Shown piece by piece: positions 30,101-39,849 of a stretch of DNA of 64,000 bases. The stretch comes from Arcticibacter pallidicorallinus. Lineage in GTDB: Bacteria; Bacteroidota; Bacteroidia; Sphingobacteriales; Sphingobacteriaceae. Under the pieces are notes generated by a model. The model saw only the letters and a list, made by a program, of their open reading frames with translations. It was not told the origin of the DNA and did not search any database. How positions within the stretch are numbered: the stretch's first letter is position 1; each line of letters opens with the position of its first letter. The DNA lies in contig NZ_PVTH01000003.1 in assembly GCF_003002875.1 (NCBI RefSeq), positions 1-64,000 on the forward strand. Direction: 5' to 3'. The position numbers were made by a program, and so were the translations under genes.

Positions 30101-31741
30101 TTAAGAAAGATACTTACCTACAAGCGGCATTCTTCTTCCCATACCAAACGCTTTAGGTGACACTCTAAGTATCGGAGCTGTCTGATATCTTTTAAACTCA
30201 GCCATATTTACCATTTTGAGGGTTTTTCTAACTAATTCCGCCTCAAACCCTTGTGCTATAATCTCTTTAGAGCTCTTTCTCAGCTCAATATACTGGTAAA
30301 GAAATGCATCCAATGTATCATAGTCTGGCAACGAATCGCTATCTTTCTGATCAGGTCTCAACTCTGCTGAAGGAGGTTTTACGATACTGTTTACAGGAAT
30401 AATTTCACGATCCCGATTGATATACTCAGCTAACTTATAAACCTGCGTTTTGTAAACATCACCGAGCACGGAGATGGCACCTGCCATGTCTCCATATAAC
30501 GTTCCATAACCTACAGCACACTCGCTTTTATTAGAGGTATTCAGAAGTATGTAACCAAACTTATTCGAAAAGGCCATCACCACTATTGCTCTGCTTCTTG
30601 CCTGAATATTCTCCTCAGTCGTGTTAAACGGAAGTCCTTTAAATGCAGGTTTAAGCATGCTTTCAAAGGCATCTGTAGCATCTTTGATCGCAATAGTATA
30701 ATGTTGGCATCCCAGGTTATTGACCAGACCCATAGCGTCACTAACCGAATGATCGGTCGAATACTTCGACGGCATCAGAACCGCCATTACATTGTCGGGA
30801 CCAAGAGCCTCGGCTGCCAACGCACATACTACGGCTGAATCGATCCCCCCGGAAAGGCCAAGAACTGCCTTACTGAATCCCGACTTACCAAAATAATCTT
30901 TGATACCCAAGAGTAATGCTTGATGAATCTGCTCTATGTCAGAAGGAGGCTGATAGCTTATTGGCTCTAATCCCTGGATTTCTCCGTCGTTAAATTCAAA
31001 TATCCGGAAGTCTTCTTCAAAATACTTCATATGATGAAGCAGGTTGCCTTTTTTATCAAATGCGAACGATCCTCCATCGAAGACTATTTCCGTCTGCGCA
31101 CCTACCTGGTTAACATACAGCAGCGGAAGCTCATACTTTTTGCAATTCTCGCTCAAGACCTTTACCCGATTATCATCATGCACGTATGAAAAGGGTGAAG
31201 CCGCAATATTGAGCATTAAAGAAGGCTTCTCTTTGATAAGCTCATCCATCGGTGACATCAAATACAATGGATTATCCTTCATATTCCACAAGTCCTCACA
31301 AATGGTGAGGGCGATGCGGAGCCCCTTAACTTCAATACATTTGAATACTAGCCCAGGCTCGAAATACCGATACTCGTCAAATACATCATAATTGGGCAAC
31401 AGGGCTTTATTTACTTTTGATACCACCCGTCCATCTTCCATTACATAGGCCGAGTTGAAAAGATCCTTACCCTCTAAACGATCATTGCGTGTCGGTGCTC
31501 CAAGCACACAGACGATCCCCGTACAGGCTTTGGCAATCCGATTGACAGACTCTTCACACAGGTCTATAAACTCTGAAAACTCAAGGAAATCTCGCGGCGG
31601 ATATCCACAAACAGCCAGCTCTGCAAAAGCAACTAAGTCGGCGCCCTCCGATTTGGCTTTGTTAATTGACTCAATAATTTTTGTGGTATTTGCTTCGAAG
31701 TTGCCTATATGATAGTTTAACTGCGCAAGAGCTATCTTCAT
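30101..31741 (-). CDS. nadE: Glutamine-dependent NAD+ synthase
   Basis: 546 residues in two domains. The N-terminal nitrilase-like glutaminase domain has its Glu41 (AFAELAVCGYPPRD), Lys112 (NKALLPNYD) and Cys148 (ICEDLW) triad. The C-terminal synthetase domain has the PP-loop SGGIDS at 297-302. The enzyme makes NAD+ from deamido-NAD+, ATP and glutamine-derived ammonia in the cytoplasm. It follows an outer-membrane protein gene by 33 nt. A nadE next to gldB is, as I recall, a familiar Bacteroidota neighbourhood, and gldB is encoded divergently just beyond. Confidence 0.96.
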   Translation of the reverse strand: MKIALAQLNYHIGNFEANTTKIIESINKAKSEGADLVAFAELAVCGYPPRDFLEFSEFIDLCEESVNRIAKACTGIVCVLGAPTRNDRLEGKDLFNSAYVMEDGRVVSKVNKALLPNYDVFDEYRYFEPGLVFKCIEVKGLRIALTICEDLWNMKDNPLYLMSPMDELIKEKPSLMLNIAASPFSYVHDDNRVKVLSENCKKYELPLLYVNQVGAQTEIVFDGGSFAFDKKGNLLHHMKYFEEDFRIFEFNDGEIQGLEPISYQPPSDIEQIHQALLLGIKDYFGKSGFSKAVLGLSGGIDSAVVCALAAEALGPDNVMAVLMPSKYSTDHSVSDAMGLVNNLGCQHYTIAIKDATDAFESMLKPAFKGLPFNTTEENIQARSRAIVVMAFSNKFGYILLNTSNKSECAVGYGTLYGDMAGAISVLGDVYKTQVYKLAEYINRDREIIPVNSIVKPPSAELRPDQKDSDSLPDYDTLDAFLYQYIELRKSSKEIIAQGFEAELVRKTLKMVNMAEFKRYQTAPILRVSPKAFGMGRRMPLVGKYLS

Positions 31742-31774
31742 GTGTATGAGTTTTAAACGTGGTAAGTAAGGGTT

Positions 31775-32395
31775 CTAGAAAAAGACACCAAGTGTTAAGG
31801 CGACGTATGAATTCTTTAATTTTTCGCCTCGCTTGTTCATCGTGGTAAAACCATTGTTATAGGTAACACCTGTTATAACATTTAAGTTTCCGTTAACTTC
31901 CCATTCTACACCGGCGCCCGCAATCATACTAAGTCTGAAGAAGTTAACCTCTGACGAAATATCAACATCATTTTTCTTAGGAATGCCAGGTCCTTCGCTG
32001 ATATCCCCCTTCGCGCCAATTTTAAATCCTGTACCTAAGCCAAACTGTCCGTAATAACGTCCCATAGTTGTCGGTGCACTTTTCAGCTTTAATGTAAGCG
32101 GAACTTCGATGTACCGAACCTTGTAATTTATTGAGTTCAGATCAGAAGCAGCAGGACTGTTGACAGATGTTATGGTGAATCCCGAGGCAAAGTAGTAATT
32201 GGAGCTAAAGGCAAAGTCTGCCAATACACCGTACGCAATACCCGCGCTAGTGCCATCTCCCGGAGAACCCTCTCCTGTGACCCATCCCAGGTTCGGCGAA
32301 ACCGTAAAGCCAAGCTGTGTGTTGTCTCCCGCAATTTGGGCCGAAGAAACAAAGGGCAGTAAGAAGCATACCAGCGCAAAAAAAAGATTTTTCAT
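31775..32395 (-). CDS. Outer-membrane beta-barrel protein (PorT-like family)
   Basis: 206 residues from the ATG at 32395, which begins a signal peptide (MKNLFFALVCFLLPFVSSAQ); a longer frame from 32443 would run into gldB's start. The mature part has alternating beta-strand character, with GLGTGFKIG, GAGVEWEVNG and a terminal aromatic (TLGVFF) typical of barrels folded by the BAM machinery. It looks like the small outer-membrane beta-barrel (PorT-type) family, but I cannot claim it is PorT itself. It is first in a likely operon with nadE and the peroxidase, and its start codon lies only 24 nt from that of divergent gldB. Confidence 0.75.
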   Translation of the reverse strand: MKNLFFALVCFLLPFVSSAQIAGDNTQLGFTVSPNLGWVTGEGSPGDGTSAGIAYGVLADFAFSSNYYFASGFTITSVNSPAASDLNSINYKVRYIEVPLTLKLKSAPTTMGRYYGQFGLGTGFKIGAKGDISEGPGIPKKNDVDISSEVNFFRLSMIAGAGVEWEVNGNLNVITGVTYNNGFTTMNKRGEKLKNSYVALTLGVFF

Positions 32396-32419
32396 ATTTT
32401 CGTTTTTCTCATTTAAACT

Positions 32420-33448
32420 ATGTCCTGCAAAAGCATTGTCCAAATCTACTTGTTTTTTTTTACAGCGTTAATTTTAACGAGCTGCCAGAATAAAAAAGCA
32501 GTTGATGTAAGCCACATAGATGTCGACATCCGCATCGAACGGTTTGATCAAGACCTGAAGACTCTACAACCCGACAACATTACTAAAAGGTTGCCTGTTT
32601 TAGAAAAGAAATATTCTACATTTTATCAGGATTACATGGAGCAAATGCTAAGTGCCGGAAGCACTTCGGACACTGCATACTATGCCAATATGCGTTTGAT
32701 ACTTACAAACGACGACTTCCACGCACTAAAGACTGAAGTTGGCGCTGCATTCAAAGATCTTAGTAACAAAGAGGGTGAACTCCGCGACGCGTTCAAACAT
32801 ATTAAATACTTCTACCCTGACGTTCAAATACCGCGGATTATATCCTTCTACTCTGGCTTCACGGTTCAGGTTCCCTTAGGCAAAAACTACCTGGGAATAG
32901 GTCTGGACATGTTTTTAGGAGCTGATTCCAAATTCTACCCTGCTTTACGTCAGAGCATACCACAATATATCTCGAGACGATTTACTCCTGAGAATATCAC
33001 TCCAAGGCTTATTGAGACCTTTGTGAGAGAAGAGATGTTTCCGGAACCGGACGACTTAAATTCGCTCCTAGACAGGATGATTTACAATGGCAAAGTGATG
33101 TATTTCATGCAATCCGTGCTTCCCGAAGTGCCTGATTCTCTCATCATTAACTACACATCTGATCAGCAGCAATGGGCAGAAAATCATCAGTCGGACATCT
33201 GGGGCTACTTTCTTGAGAATAACTTGTTATATGAGAGCGACTACATGAAGATACAGAAGTTCCTGACGGAGGCTCCGTTTACTCCGGGTATAGGAAACAG
33301 GAACGAATCCGCTCCGAAGCTCGCATTATATACGGGATGGCAAATCATAAGGGAATATATGGAAAGGAACCAAAATGTAGATCTGCCGGCACTTATGAAA
33401 AACACCGATTACCAACAGATCTTAACCGATTCCCGGTATAAGCCCTAA
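32420..33448 (+). CDS. gldB: Gliding motility lipoprotein GldB
   Basis: 342 residues. Lipoprotein signal with lipobox ILTSC (Cys22), then the family's conserved start (VDVDIRIERFDQDL-like) and motifs such as FYQDYMEQML, FYPDVQIP and FYSGFTVQVPLGKNYLGIGLDMFLG. GldB is required for gliding in Flavobacterium, but its exact biochemical role is not known. The usual partner gldC does not follow; an unknown gene on the other strand does, overlapping the stop codon by 4 bp. Confidence 0.9.
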   Translation: MSCKSIVQIYLFFFTALILTSCQNKKAVDVSHIDVDIRIERFDQDLKTLQPDNITKRLPVLEKKYSTFYQDYMEQMLSAGSTSDTAYYANMRLILTNDDFHALKTEVGAAFKDLSNKEGELRDAFKHIKYFYPDVQIPRIISFYSGFTVQVPLGKNYLGIGLDMFLGADSKFYPALRQSIPQYISRRFTPENITPRLIETFVREEMFPEPDDLNSLLDRMIYNGKVMYFMQSVLPEVPDSLIINYTSDQQQWAENHQSDIWGYFLENNLLYESDYMKIQKFLTEAPFTPGIGNRNESAPKLALYTGWQIIREYMERNQNVDLPALMKNTDYQQILTDSRYKP

Positions 33449-34113
33449 TTTACCGTGCCTAAACTTGTAATTGGGTTGATAGTAGTTTTTCCATCTGATC
33501 CGTACCCTCCAGAGTATACTCTTCCATTTGCCAGCTGTCCCAAAGGCCTACCAGGGGATCCTGACCTGATCTGTCCGAAGATAACGGCAAGATCAGACTG
33601 TGGGTTAGTACGATACCCCCCGCCGCGATTTTCAATTTCAATATAGGCAGACTGCTTCGAAGTCTGGATTTGGGGTGTAACACCTGAAGACAAATAGTTT
33701 ATAACCACGTTTCCGCCATTTCCGTTATCAAATTTCCGATTAGCAGATTTCGCATCTTGCCCTGCCACATTGATAGTGAGATTTTTGAGCGCGGCGAAGT
33801 TTATATTTAGTTTGATATTGGTTCCGTTATTCCTCCCATCATTACCTCCTATCCATGCTCCTTTTTCAATAACAGCATGGCGGACGACCATCTGCGCTTC
33901 CTTCTTGTTGAAGAAACTGATCTTAGCGCCGGGACGCATAACAAGTGTATCTATAAACACAGATACACTTGAGTCCCTCGAGGAAAATTCATATGATTCT
34001 CGCTTGTCGATTACAAGCTTCTTTATTTCGATAACTTTCGGTTTCAGCTTAGTTTGAGAACCAGCAAGAAACGGGGCAAGCAGGCCCATCAATACTACTA
34101 ATCGCTTCATCAT
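33445..34113 (-). CDS. Secreted protein of unknown function
   Basis: 222 residues with a signal peptide (MMKRLVVLMGLLAPFLAGSQ). The mature protein is beta-prone and rich in Asn, Gly and Ser (WIGGNDGRNNGTNIKLNI, GGGYRTNPQ, VYSGGYGSDGKT), without Cys. The C-terminal ~40 residues are Gly-rich. I do not recognise a family. It converges with gldB and the two stop codons overlap by 4 bp. It follows a small membrane protein gene on the same strand by about 70 nt. Confidence 0.72.
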   Translation of the reverse strand: MMKRLVVLMGLLAPFLAGSQTKLKPKVIEIKKLVIDKRESYEFSSRDSSVSVFIDTLVMRPGAKISFFNKKEAQMVVRHAVIEKGAWIGGNDGRNNGTNIKLNINFAALKNLTINVAGQDAKSANRKFDNGNGGNVVINYLSSGVTPQIQTSKQSAYIEIENRGGGYRTNPQSDLAVIFGQIRSGSPGRPLGQLANGRVYSGGYGSDGKTTINPITSLGTVN

Positions 34114-34183
34114 AAAATCATTAACGATTAAATGATGCAGTTCGTTTAGTCATTCCATAAACATGGAAAATAAAAGTTGTTTT

Positions 34184-34405
34184 TTATTGAAGCACCTTGT
34201 AAACTGCTCTTAAGCATATACCGACTCCCACAACGAGAATCAAATTGGAAACAGCGTCAATTAGCGACCAATCCCCAAAAAAACGTAGAAGTACACCTAT
34301 CATGGTGATGATGATACCAATGGTTAATAATTGGTAATGAGCCGGATTATTCGCGTTGTCGTTTTGTTCGCCTAGATTACGGGTAGTTCTGTCTGTATTT
34401 TCCAT
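34184..34405 (-). CDS. Small two-helix membrane protein
   Basis: 73 residues. A polar N-terminus rich in Asn and Asp is followed by two hydrophobic segments (around LLTIGIIITMIGVLLRFF and AVSNLILVVGVGICLRAVY). Function unknown. It sits 66 nt after the aldo/keto reductase stop in the same direction, so it may share its transcript. Confidence 0.6.
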   Translation of the reverse strand: MENTDRTTRNLGEQNDNANNPAHYQLLTIGIIITMIGVLLRFFGDWSLIDAVSNLILVVGVGICLRAVYKVLQ

Positions 34406-34471
34406 TCTTTTATAATGCTGTGCTAAGTTACAAACTTAGATAAAATAAATCTAATGCTTTCTACAAAAGGG

Positions 34472-35464
34472 TCAAACCAGCTTGAGTTCGTCGAGCCTTT
34501 CGTTTATAAATGCCATTTCATCCACAGAGATTTTGACGTTGACCGCTCTCGCGTTTTGAACTGCTTGCTCAGCATTCCTGGCTCCCGCCAGGGCAATCGT
34601 TATACCAGGCTTGTCTACCGTCCACCTGAGCACCAACTGTCCTAAGCTCACACCTTTGTCCTCAGCTATTGGTTTAATGCTCTCCAGAAAAGCATTTACC
34701 AAGACTATATTGGCGGCCTGATAATACTTCAGATCGGCCCGATGGTCGCCGGCAGCGAAAGTATGTCCCGGTTTAATCTTTCCAGTCAGCAATCCTCGCT
34801 CAAGAGGACTGTATGCGATTATAGATCTTTTATTGGCAAGCGCAAAGGGAATGACGACCTCTTCTATACCTCTGTTTACCATACTGTAGGGAACTTGATT
34901 GGATACCAGTCCCGGTGCTTTCATTGCTTCGGCCATTTGCACTTCGTCATAATTACAAACGCCGGCATAACGGACCTTGCCTTGCTCGATTAAACGCTGC
35001 ACGGCCTCCATACTCTCACTAATAGGCGTAGTGATATCCGGCCAGTGTATTTGATACAAGTCAATATAATCAGTACCTAACCGTCGAAGACTATCCTCAC
35101 ATTCTTTGATGATACTGTCTTTTCCCGCATACTTATAAACATTTATTGCCTCACCTTGGTTGTTTTCAGACTTGAATCCAAAATCCCCTTTCTTCAAATC
35201 CCACCTCATCCCATACTTGGTCAGTATTTGTACCTTATCTCTGGGGATCCCTTTAATAGCTTCCCCTACGATCTCCTCACTAAGACCCTGACCGTAAATC
35301 GGAGCCGTATCTATTGACGTTACGCCTTCCTCATAGCAGGCACGGATCGCCTTTACCGATTCGCTTCTCTCCGTTCCTCCCCACATCCAGCCTCCGGCAG
35401 CCCAGGCACCGAATGTAATTACCGAAACTTCCAGATCTGATTCTCCCAATTTTCTAAATTCCAT
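34472..35464 (-). CDS. Aldo/keto reductase
   Basis: 330 residues from the ATG at 35464, where homology-like sequence starts (MEFRKLGESDLEVSVITFGAW). An upstream extension to 35539 adds 25 atypical residues. The AKR catalytic set is visible: Asp and Tyr in SIDTAPIYGQG, Lys in ILTKYGMRW and His in YQIHWPD, on a TIM barrel that binds NADPH. The C-terminal cofactor segment is recognisable (TIALAGARNAEQ). Substrate unknown. The region upstream, shared with a divergent lipoprotein gene, has a 13-bp dyad (GAGTG-TCG-CACTC, 35529-35541). Confidence 0.92.
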   Translation of the reverse strand: MEFRKLGESDLEVSVITFGAWAAGGWMWGGTERSESVKAIRACYEEGVTSIDTAPIYGQGLSEEIVGEAIKGIPRDKVQILTKYGMRWDLKKGDFGFKSENNQGEAINVYKYAGKDSIIKECEDSLRRLGTDYIDLYQIHWPDITTPISESMEAVQRLIEQGKVRYAGVCNYDEVQMAEAMKAPGLVSNQVPYSMVNRGIEEVVIPFALANKRSIIAYSPLERGLLTGKIKPGHTFAAGDHRADLKYYQAANIVLVNAFLESIKPIAEDKGVSLGQLVLRWTVDKPGITIALAGARNAEQAVQNARAVNVKISVDEMAFINERLDELKLV

Positions 35465-35611
35465 ATTTCCAATTTCTGTGTTAACAACGCCAGGGAAAAT
35501 AAGTTTAGCGGATGATATTTGATCTGACGAGTGTCGCACTCATACAATGATCTGCGTATTAAATTACTAATAGTCCTGTTTATAACTAGTTGCAGGTTCT
35601 TAGTACGATCC

Positions 35612-36067
35612 ATGATAGCGAAAAAATCTCTTTTATTTCTGATACTCGGCTTGGCCTTATCCGGCTGCCGGATAGACGATACATTGTGTGAGGCAGCAGA
35701 CTGCATCGCTCCAGTGGTCACACTTAAAATAAAACTCGTTGATAAGGTTAGCAATGTCAATTTGCTTAGCAGAAACAGCTCTTTCAAACTTTCAGACTTA
35801 ACTATCACCAGCACAGCCTACAGTTCAAACCTGGCGTTAAAAATAGACAGCACGGAACTGAACAACAGGTATGTCACCATTTTATCCTCAGGCACGGAGA
35901 CATTTACCGTAAAATATAAAGACTCCGCACCAGATCAGATAGACATCCGTTCAAAACTAGTAAAAAGCGGCTGCTGTAAAATACTGAATGTTCAATCGAT
36001 AACACTCAATGGCAATCCCGTGTGTCCAAAATGCAGCGGGGTGGAGGTAATTGAAATTCGCAAGTAG
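35612..36067 (+). CDS. Small lipoprotein of unknown function
   Basis: 151 residues from the ATG at 35612, which gives a lipoprotein signal MIAKKSLLFLILGLALSGC (lipobox Cys19); a frame upstream from 35531 lacks a better signal. The mature part is beta-prone (SFKLSDLTITSTAYSS, TETFTVKYKDSAP) and ends with a Cys-rich stretch: CC in SGCCKIL and CxxC in NPVCPKCSG. No family recognised. It converges on atpG, with a strong bidirectional terminator between. Confidence 0.72.
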   Translation: MIAKKSLLFLILGLALSGCRIDDTLCEAADCIAPVVTLKIKLVDKVSNVNLLSRNSSFKLSDLTITSTAYSSNLALKIDSTELNNRYVTILSSGTETFTVKYKDSAPDQIDIRSKLVKSGCCKILNVQSITLNGNPVCPKCSGVEVIEIRK

Positions 36068-36079
36068 TAAAAGTCTATC

Positions 36080-36122
36080 CATGAAAAAGGTCCCAACGCA
36101 TCACGCTGGGACCTTTTTCATG
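36080..36122. terminator. Bidirectional 16-bp perfect hairpin terminator
   Basis: CATGAAAAAGGTCCCA and its exact complement flank an 11-nt loop. The stem itself carries a U-run on either strand (TTTTTCATG), so it can end transcription of the small lipoprotein gene (plus) and the ATP synthase operon (minus). Both genes end within 16 nt of it. Confidence 0.88.
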
Positions 36123-36137
36123 AATATTATACTCGTA

Positions 36138-37028
36138 TTAACCGTTTGAAAGTGCTGCAGCACCACTTACTATCTCTGTAAGCTCTGTTGTAATAGCAGC
36201 CTGACGGGCCTGATTATACGATAACTTTAGTGATCTTAAAAGCTCTCCTGCGTTATCTGTAGCCTTATCCATTGCAGTCATACGCGCTCCATGCTCAGAA
36301 GCATGAGAATCAAGCACTGCCTTATATAATTGAATCTTAATCGACTTCGGAATCAAGCTGCTCACAATCTCCTCCTGAACGGGTTCCAGTATGTAATCAA
36401 CTTTAGATCCCACCGATCCCTTCCCAACAGTCGGAGCTGGCTTCGGCAATGGCAGTAACTGCTCTGCTGTCAGAATCTGCATCGCTGCGTTTTTGAACTG
36501 ATTGTAAACGACTTCAACACGATCGTAGTCTCCGTTAACAAATCCGTCCATGATAGACTGCGTTACAGTAGAAACGTTCGCGAATGACAGATCTGCAAAT
36601 AGTTCGGAGTGATTTCCAATCGTTTTGTATTTACGGCGTTCGTAGAAATCCTGCCCTTTCTTTCCAATAGCTAAGATGCTTACATTACCATTGCGAAATT
36701 GTTCAGCATACTTCTCTGCAATGAGAACATTGGCAGTTTTGATAGCATTCGCATTAAACGCTCCGGCTAGGCCTCTGTTTGAAGATACTACAACAATTAA
36801 CACCCGAACAGGTTCACGCTCCTGGATGAATGGAGAATTTGAGTTCTCAAGACTTGCAGATAAATTGCCCAGAATGTCCTTTAATTTAGTTGCATAAGGA
36901 CGCATCTGAACAATTGCATTCGTAGCCCGCTTAAGCTTAGCAGCAGATACCATTTTCATGGCCTTTGTAATCTGCTGAGTTGAACTTACAGACGCAATCC
37001 TGTTTCTTACTTCTTTTAAATTAGCCAT
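36138..37028 (-). CDS. atpG: ATP synthase F1 gamma subunit
   Basis: 296 residues. Conserved N-terminal helix (MANLKEVRNRIASVSSTQQITKAMKMVSAAKL) and C-terminal helix (AMDKATDNAGELL, YNQARQAAITTELTEIVSGA) together form the rotating shaft inside the F1 head. It is the last gene of the operon and ends just before a strong terminator. The usual next genes, atpD and atpC, are not here. Confidence 0.98.
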   Translation of the reverse strand: MANLKEVRNRIASVSSTQQITKAMKMVSAAKLKRATNAIVQMRPYATKLKDILGNLSASLENSNSPFIQEREPVRVLIVVVSSNRGLAGAFNANAIKTANVLIAEKYAEQFRNGNVSILAIGKKGQDFYERRKYKTIGNHSELFADLSFANVSTVTQSIMDGFVNGDYDRVEVVYNQFKNAAMQILTAEQLLPLPKPAPTVGKGSVGSKVDYILEPVQEEIVSSLIPKSIKIQLYKAVLDSHASEHGARMTAMDKATDNAGELLRSLKLSYNQARQAAITTELTEIVSGAAALSNG

Positions 37029-37045
37029 TTTTTAAAATTTAAACT

Positions 37046-37082
37046 TTAAGTCCAGAAGAACAAAAAGTACTTCTGAACTTAA
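37046..37082 (-). other. Intercistronic hairpin between atpA and atpG
   Basis: TTAAGTCCAGAAG (37046-37058) pairs with CTTCTGAACTTAA (37070-37082) with one mismatch, around an 11-nt loop. It lies in the 63-nt gap between the two genes. No U-run follows on the minus strand, so mRNA stability or processing is more likely than termination. Confidence 0.55.
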
Positions 37083-37091
37083 GAGCACGAA

Positions 37092-38666
37092 CTAGTAGTT
37101 CGCAGCAAGTTCTTTTGCTACAGTTTCAAGAACTCCGGTAATAGAATCATCGAACTTTCCAGCCTTCAGGCTTTTCAACACCTCAGGGTGTCTTACTTCC
37201 AGTTGCTGTGTATATTCCGCTTCAAATTGTTTCACCTTGTTCACAGGCACCTGACGCAACAGACCTTTAGATCCGGCGTAGATGATCGCTACCTGTTTTT
37301 CAACAGACACTGGTGAAAACTGACCTTGCTTCAAAATTTCAACGTTCCTCGCACCTTTATCAAGTACCGCTTTCGTAGCAGCATCAAGATCAGATCCAAA
37401 CTTAGAGAATGCCTCAAGCTCGCGATACTGAGCCTGGTCAAGCTTCAAGGTACCAGCAACTTTCTTCATTGACTTAATCTGCGCATTACCTCCAACACGA
37501 GACACAGAAATACCCACGTTGATCGCCGGTCTCACACCCGCATTGAACAAGTTAGACTCAAGGAAGATCTGACCGTCGGTAATCGAAATAACGTTTGTAG
37601 GGATATATGCCGATACGTCTCCTGCCTGAGTTTCAATAATCGGAAGCGCAGTTAAAGAACCACCACCTTTTACGACATCTTTAAGAGATTCCGGGAGATC
37701 ATTCATATCTCTTGCAATTGCATCAGATGAGTTGATCTTAGCAGCACGCTCCAATAGACGGCTATGCAGATAGAACACGTCACCAGGATATGCCTCGCGG
37801 CCCGGTGGACGACGAAGTAACAGCGATACCTCACGGTAGGCTACTGCTTGTTTTGACAAGTCATCATAGATAATCAATGCCGGACGTCCTGTATCACGGA
37901 AGAATTCACCGATTGCAGCACCTGCAAATGGCGCGAAAAACTGCATTGGAGCAGGATCAGCAGCAGAAGCGGCAACAACAATAGAGTAAGCCATTGCACC
38001 GTTCTCCTCAAGGGTACGAACGATATTTGCAACAGTTGAATTTTTCTGGCCAATAGCTACGTAAATACAATATACCGGCTTTCCTTCTTCGTAGAATTCT
38101 TTTTGGTTGATGATGGTATCGATACATACAGCTGTCTTACCAGTCTGACGGTCACCGATAACCAACTCTCGCTGACCGCGACCGATAGGAATCATCGCGT
38201 CGATAGCTTTGATACCCGTCTGAAGAGGCTCAGTTACAGGCTGACGGTAGATTACACCCGGAGCTTTACGCTCAATTGGCATTTCATAGGTCTTTCCTGT
38301 GATAGGTCCTTTTCCATCGATTGGCTGACCTAATGTATTAACAACACGGCCAAGCATTCCATCTCCAACTTGAATAGAAGCGATCCTTCTGGTGCGCCTC
38401 ATCGTATCACCTTCCTTTATCTCATCGTATGCACCAAGCAATACAACACCCACGTTGTCTTCTTCAAGGTTCAAAACAACACCTTGTAACCCATTGTCAA
38501 ATTCAACCAGCTCACCTGATTGAACTTTGGTTAGTCCGTAAACCCGGGCAATACCATCGCCCACCTGCAATACGGTACCTACTTCTTCAAGTTCAGCCTC
38601 TGATTTAAAGCCTGACAATTGCTGACGCAATATTGCCGAAACTTCATCTGGTCTTACCTCTACCAT
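37092..38666 (-). CDS. atpA: ATP synthase F1 alpha subunit
   Basis: 524 residues. Walker A-type P-loop GDRQTGKT at 171-178, catalytic-interface segment around [14 protein letters not shown], and the alpha-specific N-terminal crown with [11 protein letters not shown]. It forms the F1 hexamer with beta, whose gene is not in this operon. Length is normal for the family. It precedes atpG in the operon. Confidence 0.98.
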   Translation of the reverse strand: MVEVRPDEVSAILRQQLSGFKSEAELEEVGTVLQVGDGIARVYGLTKVQSGELVEFDNGLQGVVLNLEEDNVGVVLLGAYDEIKEGDTMRRTRRIASIQVGDGMLGRVVNTLGQPIDGKGPITGKTYEMPIERKAPGVIYRQPVTEPLQTGIKAIDAMIPIGRGQRELVIGDRQTGKTAVCIDTIINQKEFYEEGKPVYCIYVAIGQKNSTVANIVRTLEENGAMAYSIVVAASAADPAPMQFFAPFAGAAIGEFFRDTGRPALIIYDDLSKQAVAYREVSLLLRRPPGREAYPGDVFYLHSRLLERAAKINSSDAIARDMNDLPESLKDVVKGGGSLTALPIIETQAGDVSAYIPTNVISITDGQIFLESNLFNAGVRPAINVGISVSRVGGNAQIKSMKKVAGTLKLDQAQYRELEAFSKFGSDLDAATKAVLDKGARNVEILKQGQFSPVSVEKQVAIIYAGSKGLLRQVPVNKVKQFEAEYTQQLEVRHPEVLKSLKAGKFDDSITGVLETVAKELAANY

Positions 38667-38736
38667 AGTTTTATATTAAATATTTTGTTTTTAACTCTGT
38701 TAATTATAATGCCTGTAATACTTGTCTGCAATCGGA

Positions 38737-39282
38737 TCAAACCACCTTTTGTATGAACTCTTTTTTGAGTTTGCTTAAACTGCTGGAAATACTCGCATCA
38801 AACTGCTTGTCGCCAACCGTTAGCACAAATCCACCAATGAGGTCAGGTTCTACAAGTGTCTTAAGCAAAACCTTCTTTTGTGTTGCTTCCTCCACTACCC
38901 GTTGCACTTCGGCCTTATTTTCATCTGTCAGCGGGATCGCTGATACGATCGAAGCTTTTATCACCCCATTGATCCTGTTGTAGCCGTTTACAAACTCTTT
39001 GGCTGTTTCATACAGGACTTCTGCACGCCCTTTGCTGATCACTATCTTGAAAAAGCGAATAACAATCTCATTAACGGATGGGCTGAACACTTCCTTAACA
39101 ATCGAGAATTTTTTATCCGGACTAATAATCGGATTTCTCAAGACAGCCTTTAACTCAGGCGTCGCCTTTAAAACAGCTAAGAAAGACTCCAGATCAGACT
39201 TTATGGCGTCAAGTGTATTTCTCTCCTGCGCCAGGTCAAGTAATGAATTTGCGTACCTTGATGCTACTTGTATTTCAGACAT
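38737..39282 (-). CDS. atpH: ATP synthase F1 delta subunit
   Basis: 181 residues, the usual length. The N-terminal helical domain opens with VASRYANSLLDLAQE, and the C-terminal region has VEPDLIGGFVLTVGDKQFDASISSSLSKLKK, the OSCP/delta signature. It links the peripheral stalk (AtpF) to the top of F1. It lies between atpF and atpA, as expected. Confidence 0.97.
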   Translation of the reverse strand: MSEIQVASRYANSLLDLAQERNTLDAIKSDLESFLAVLKATPELKAVLRNPIISPDKKFSIVKEVFSPSVNEIVIRFFKIVISKGRAEVLYETAKEFVNGYNRINGVIKASIVSAIPLTDENKAEVQRVVEEATQKKVLLKTLVEPDLIGGFVLTVGDKQFDASISSSLSKLKKEFIQKVV

Positions 39283-39307
39283 CTTATGTTATGATTTGGA
39301 AAGCTAA

Positions 39308-39817
39308 TTAATTTAACTTTACTTCTTTTAATAGATCAGAAACCAATGCTTGCTGCTTGTTCCGGTCTTCAAACTGATTACGAAGAATCTTTTCAGCGAT
39401 TTCTATGGAAAGCGTTGCAACCTGATCCTTCACTTCATTAAGAGCGGCAACCTTCTGGCTATCGATTTCCTGCTTCGCCTTTTCTATCATCTTTGCACCT
39501 TCAGTTTGGGCACTAGTACGGGCTTCAGCAACAATCTTATCTTTTAATTCTTTCGCTTCTTTTAAAATCAAATCACGCTCAGCACGTGCTTCTTTTAATA
39601 AACTTTCGTTCTCATTGGTAAGGCGCGCCATCTCTTCCTTGGCTTTTTCAGCAGATGCAAGTGCATTCTCGATGAACCGCTCACGTTCTGAAATCATTCC
39701 AAGGATCGGCTGCCACGCTAGTTTTTTCAATATGATAAGCAGTAGCAGGAACGCTACAGATGCCCAAACTACAAAACCGAGGTGGTGATTAAGTATTCCC
39801 TCAAATAATTCTCCCAT
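39308..39817 (-). CDS. atpF: ATP synthase Fo b subunit
   Basis: 169 residues. One N-terminal membrane helix (VVWASVAFLLLLIILKKLAW) is followed by a long Glu/Lys/Ala-rich coiled coil (ASAEKAKEEMARL, LKEARAERDLILKEAKEL), the classic peripheral stalk. It precedes atpH in the operon and is separated from atpE by 88 nt that contain a hairpin. Confidence 0.97.
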   Translation of the reverse strand: MGELFEGILNHHLGFVVWASVAFLLLLIILKKLAWQPILGMISERERFIENALASAEKAKEEMARLTNENESLLKEARAERDLILKEAKELKDKIVAEARTSAQTEGAKMIEKAKQEIDSQKVAALNEVKDQVATLSIEIAEKILRNQFEDRNKQQALVSDLLKEVKLN

Positions 39818-39849
39818 TTTCTATCAATATTTTTTTGATTGCAAAATAC

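Noticed and set aside
35465-35539. 25-residue N-terminal extension of the aldo/keto reductase
   Set aside because: Family homology begins at the ATG at 35464, and the extension takes up the likely promoter region.
35419-35814. 131-codon minus-strand frame between the reductase and the lipoprotein
   Set aside because: It overlaps the reductase start and is antisense to the lipoprotein gene, with no domain or signal.
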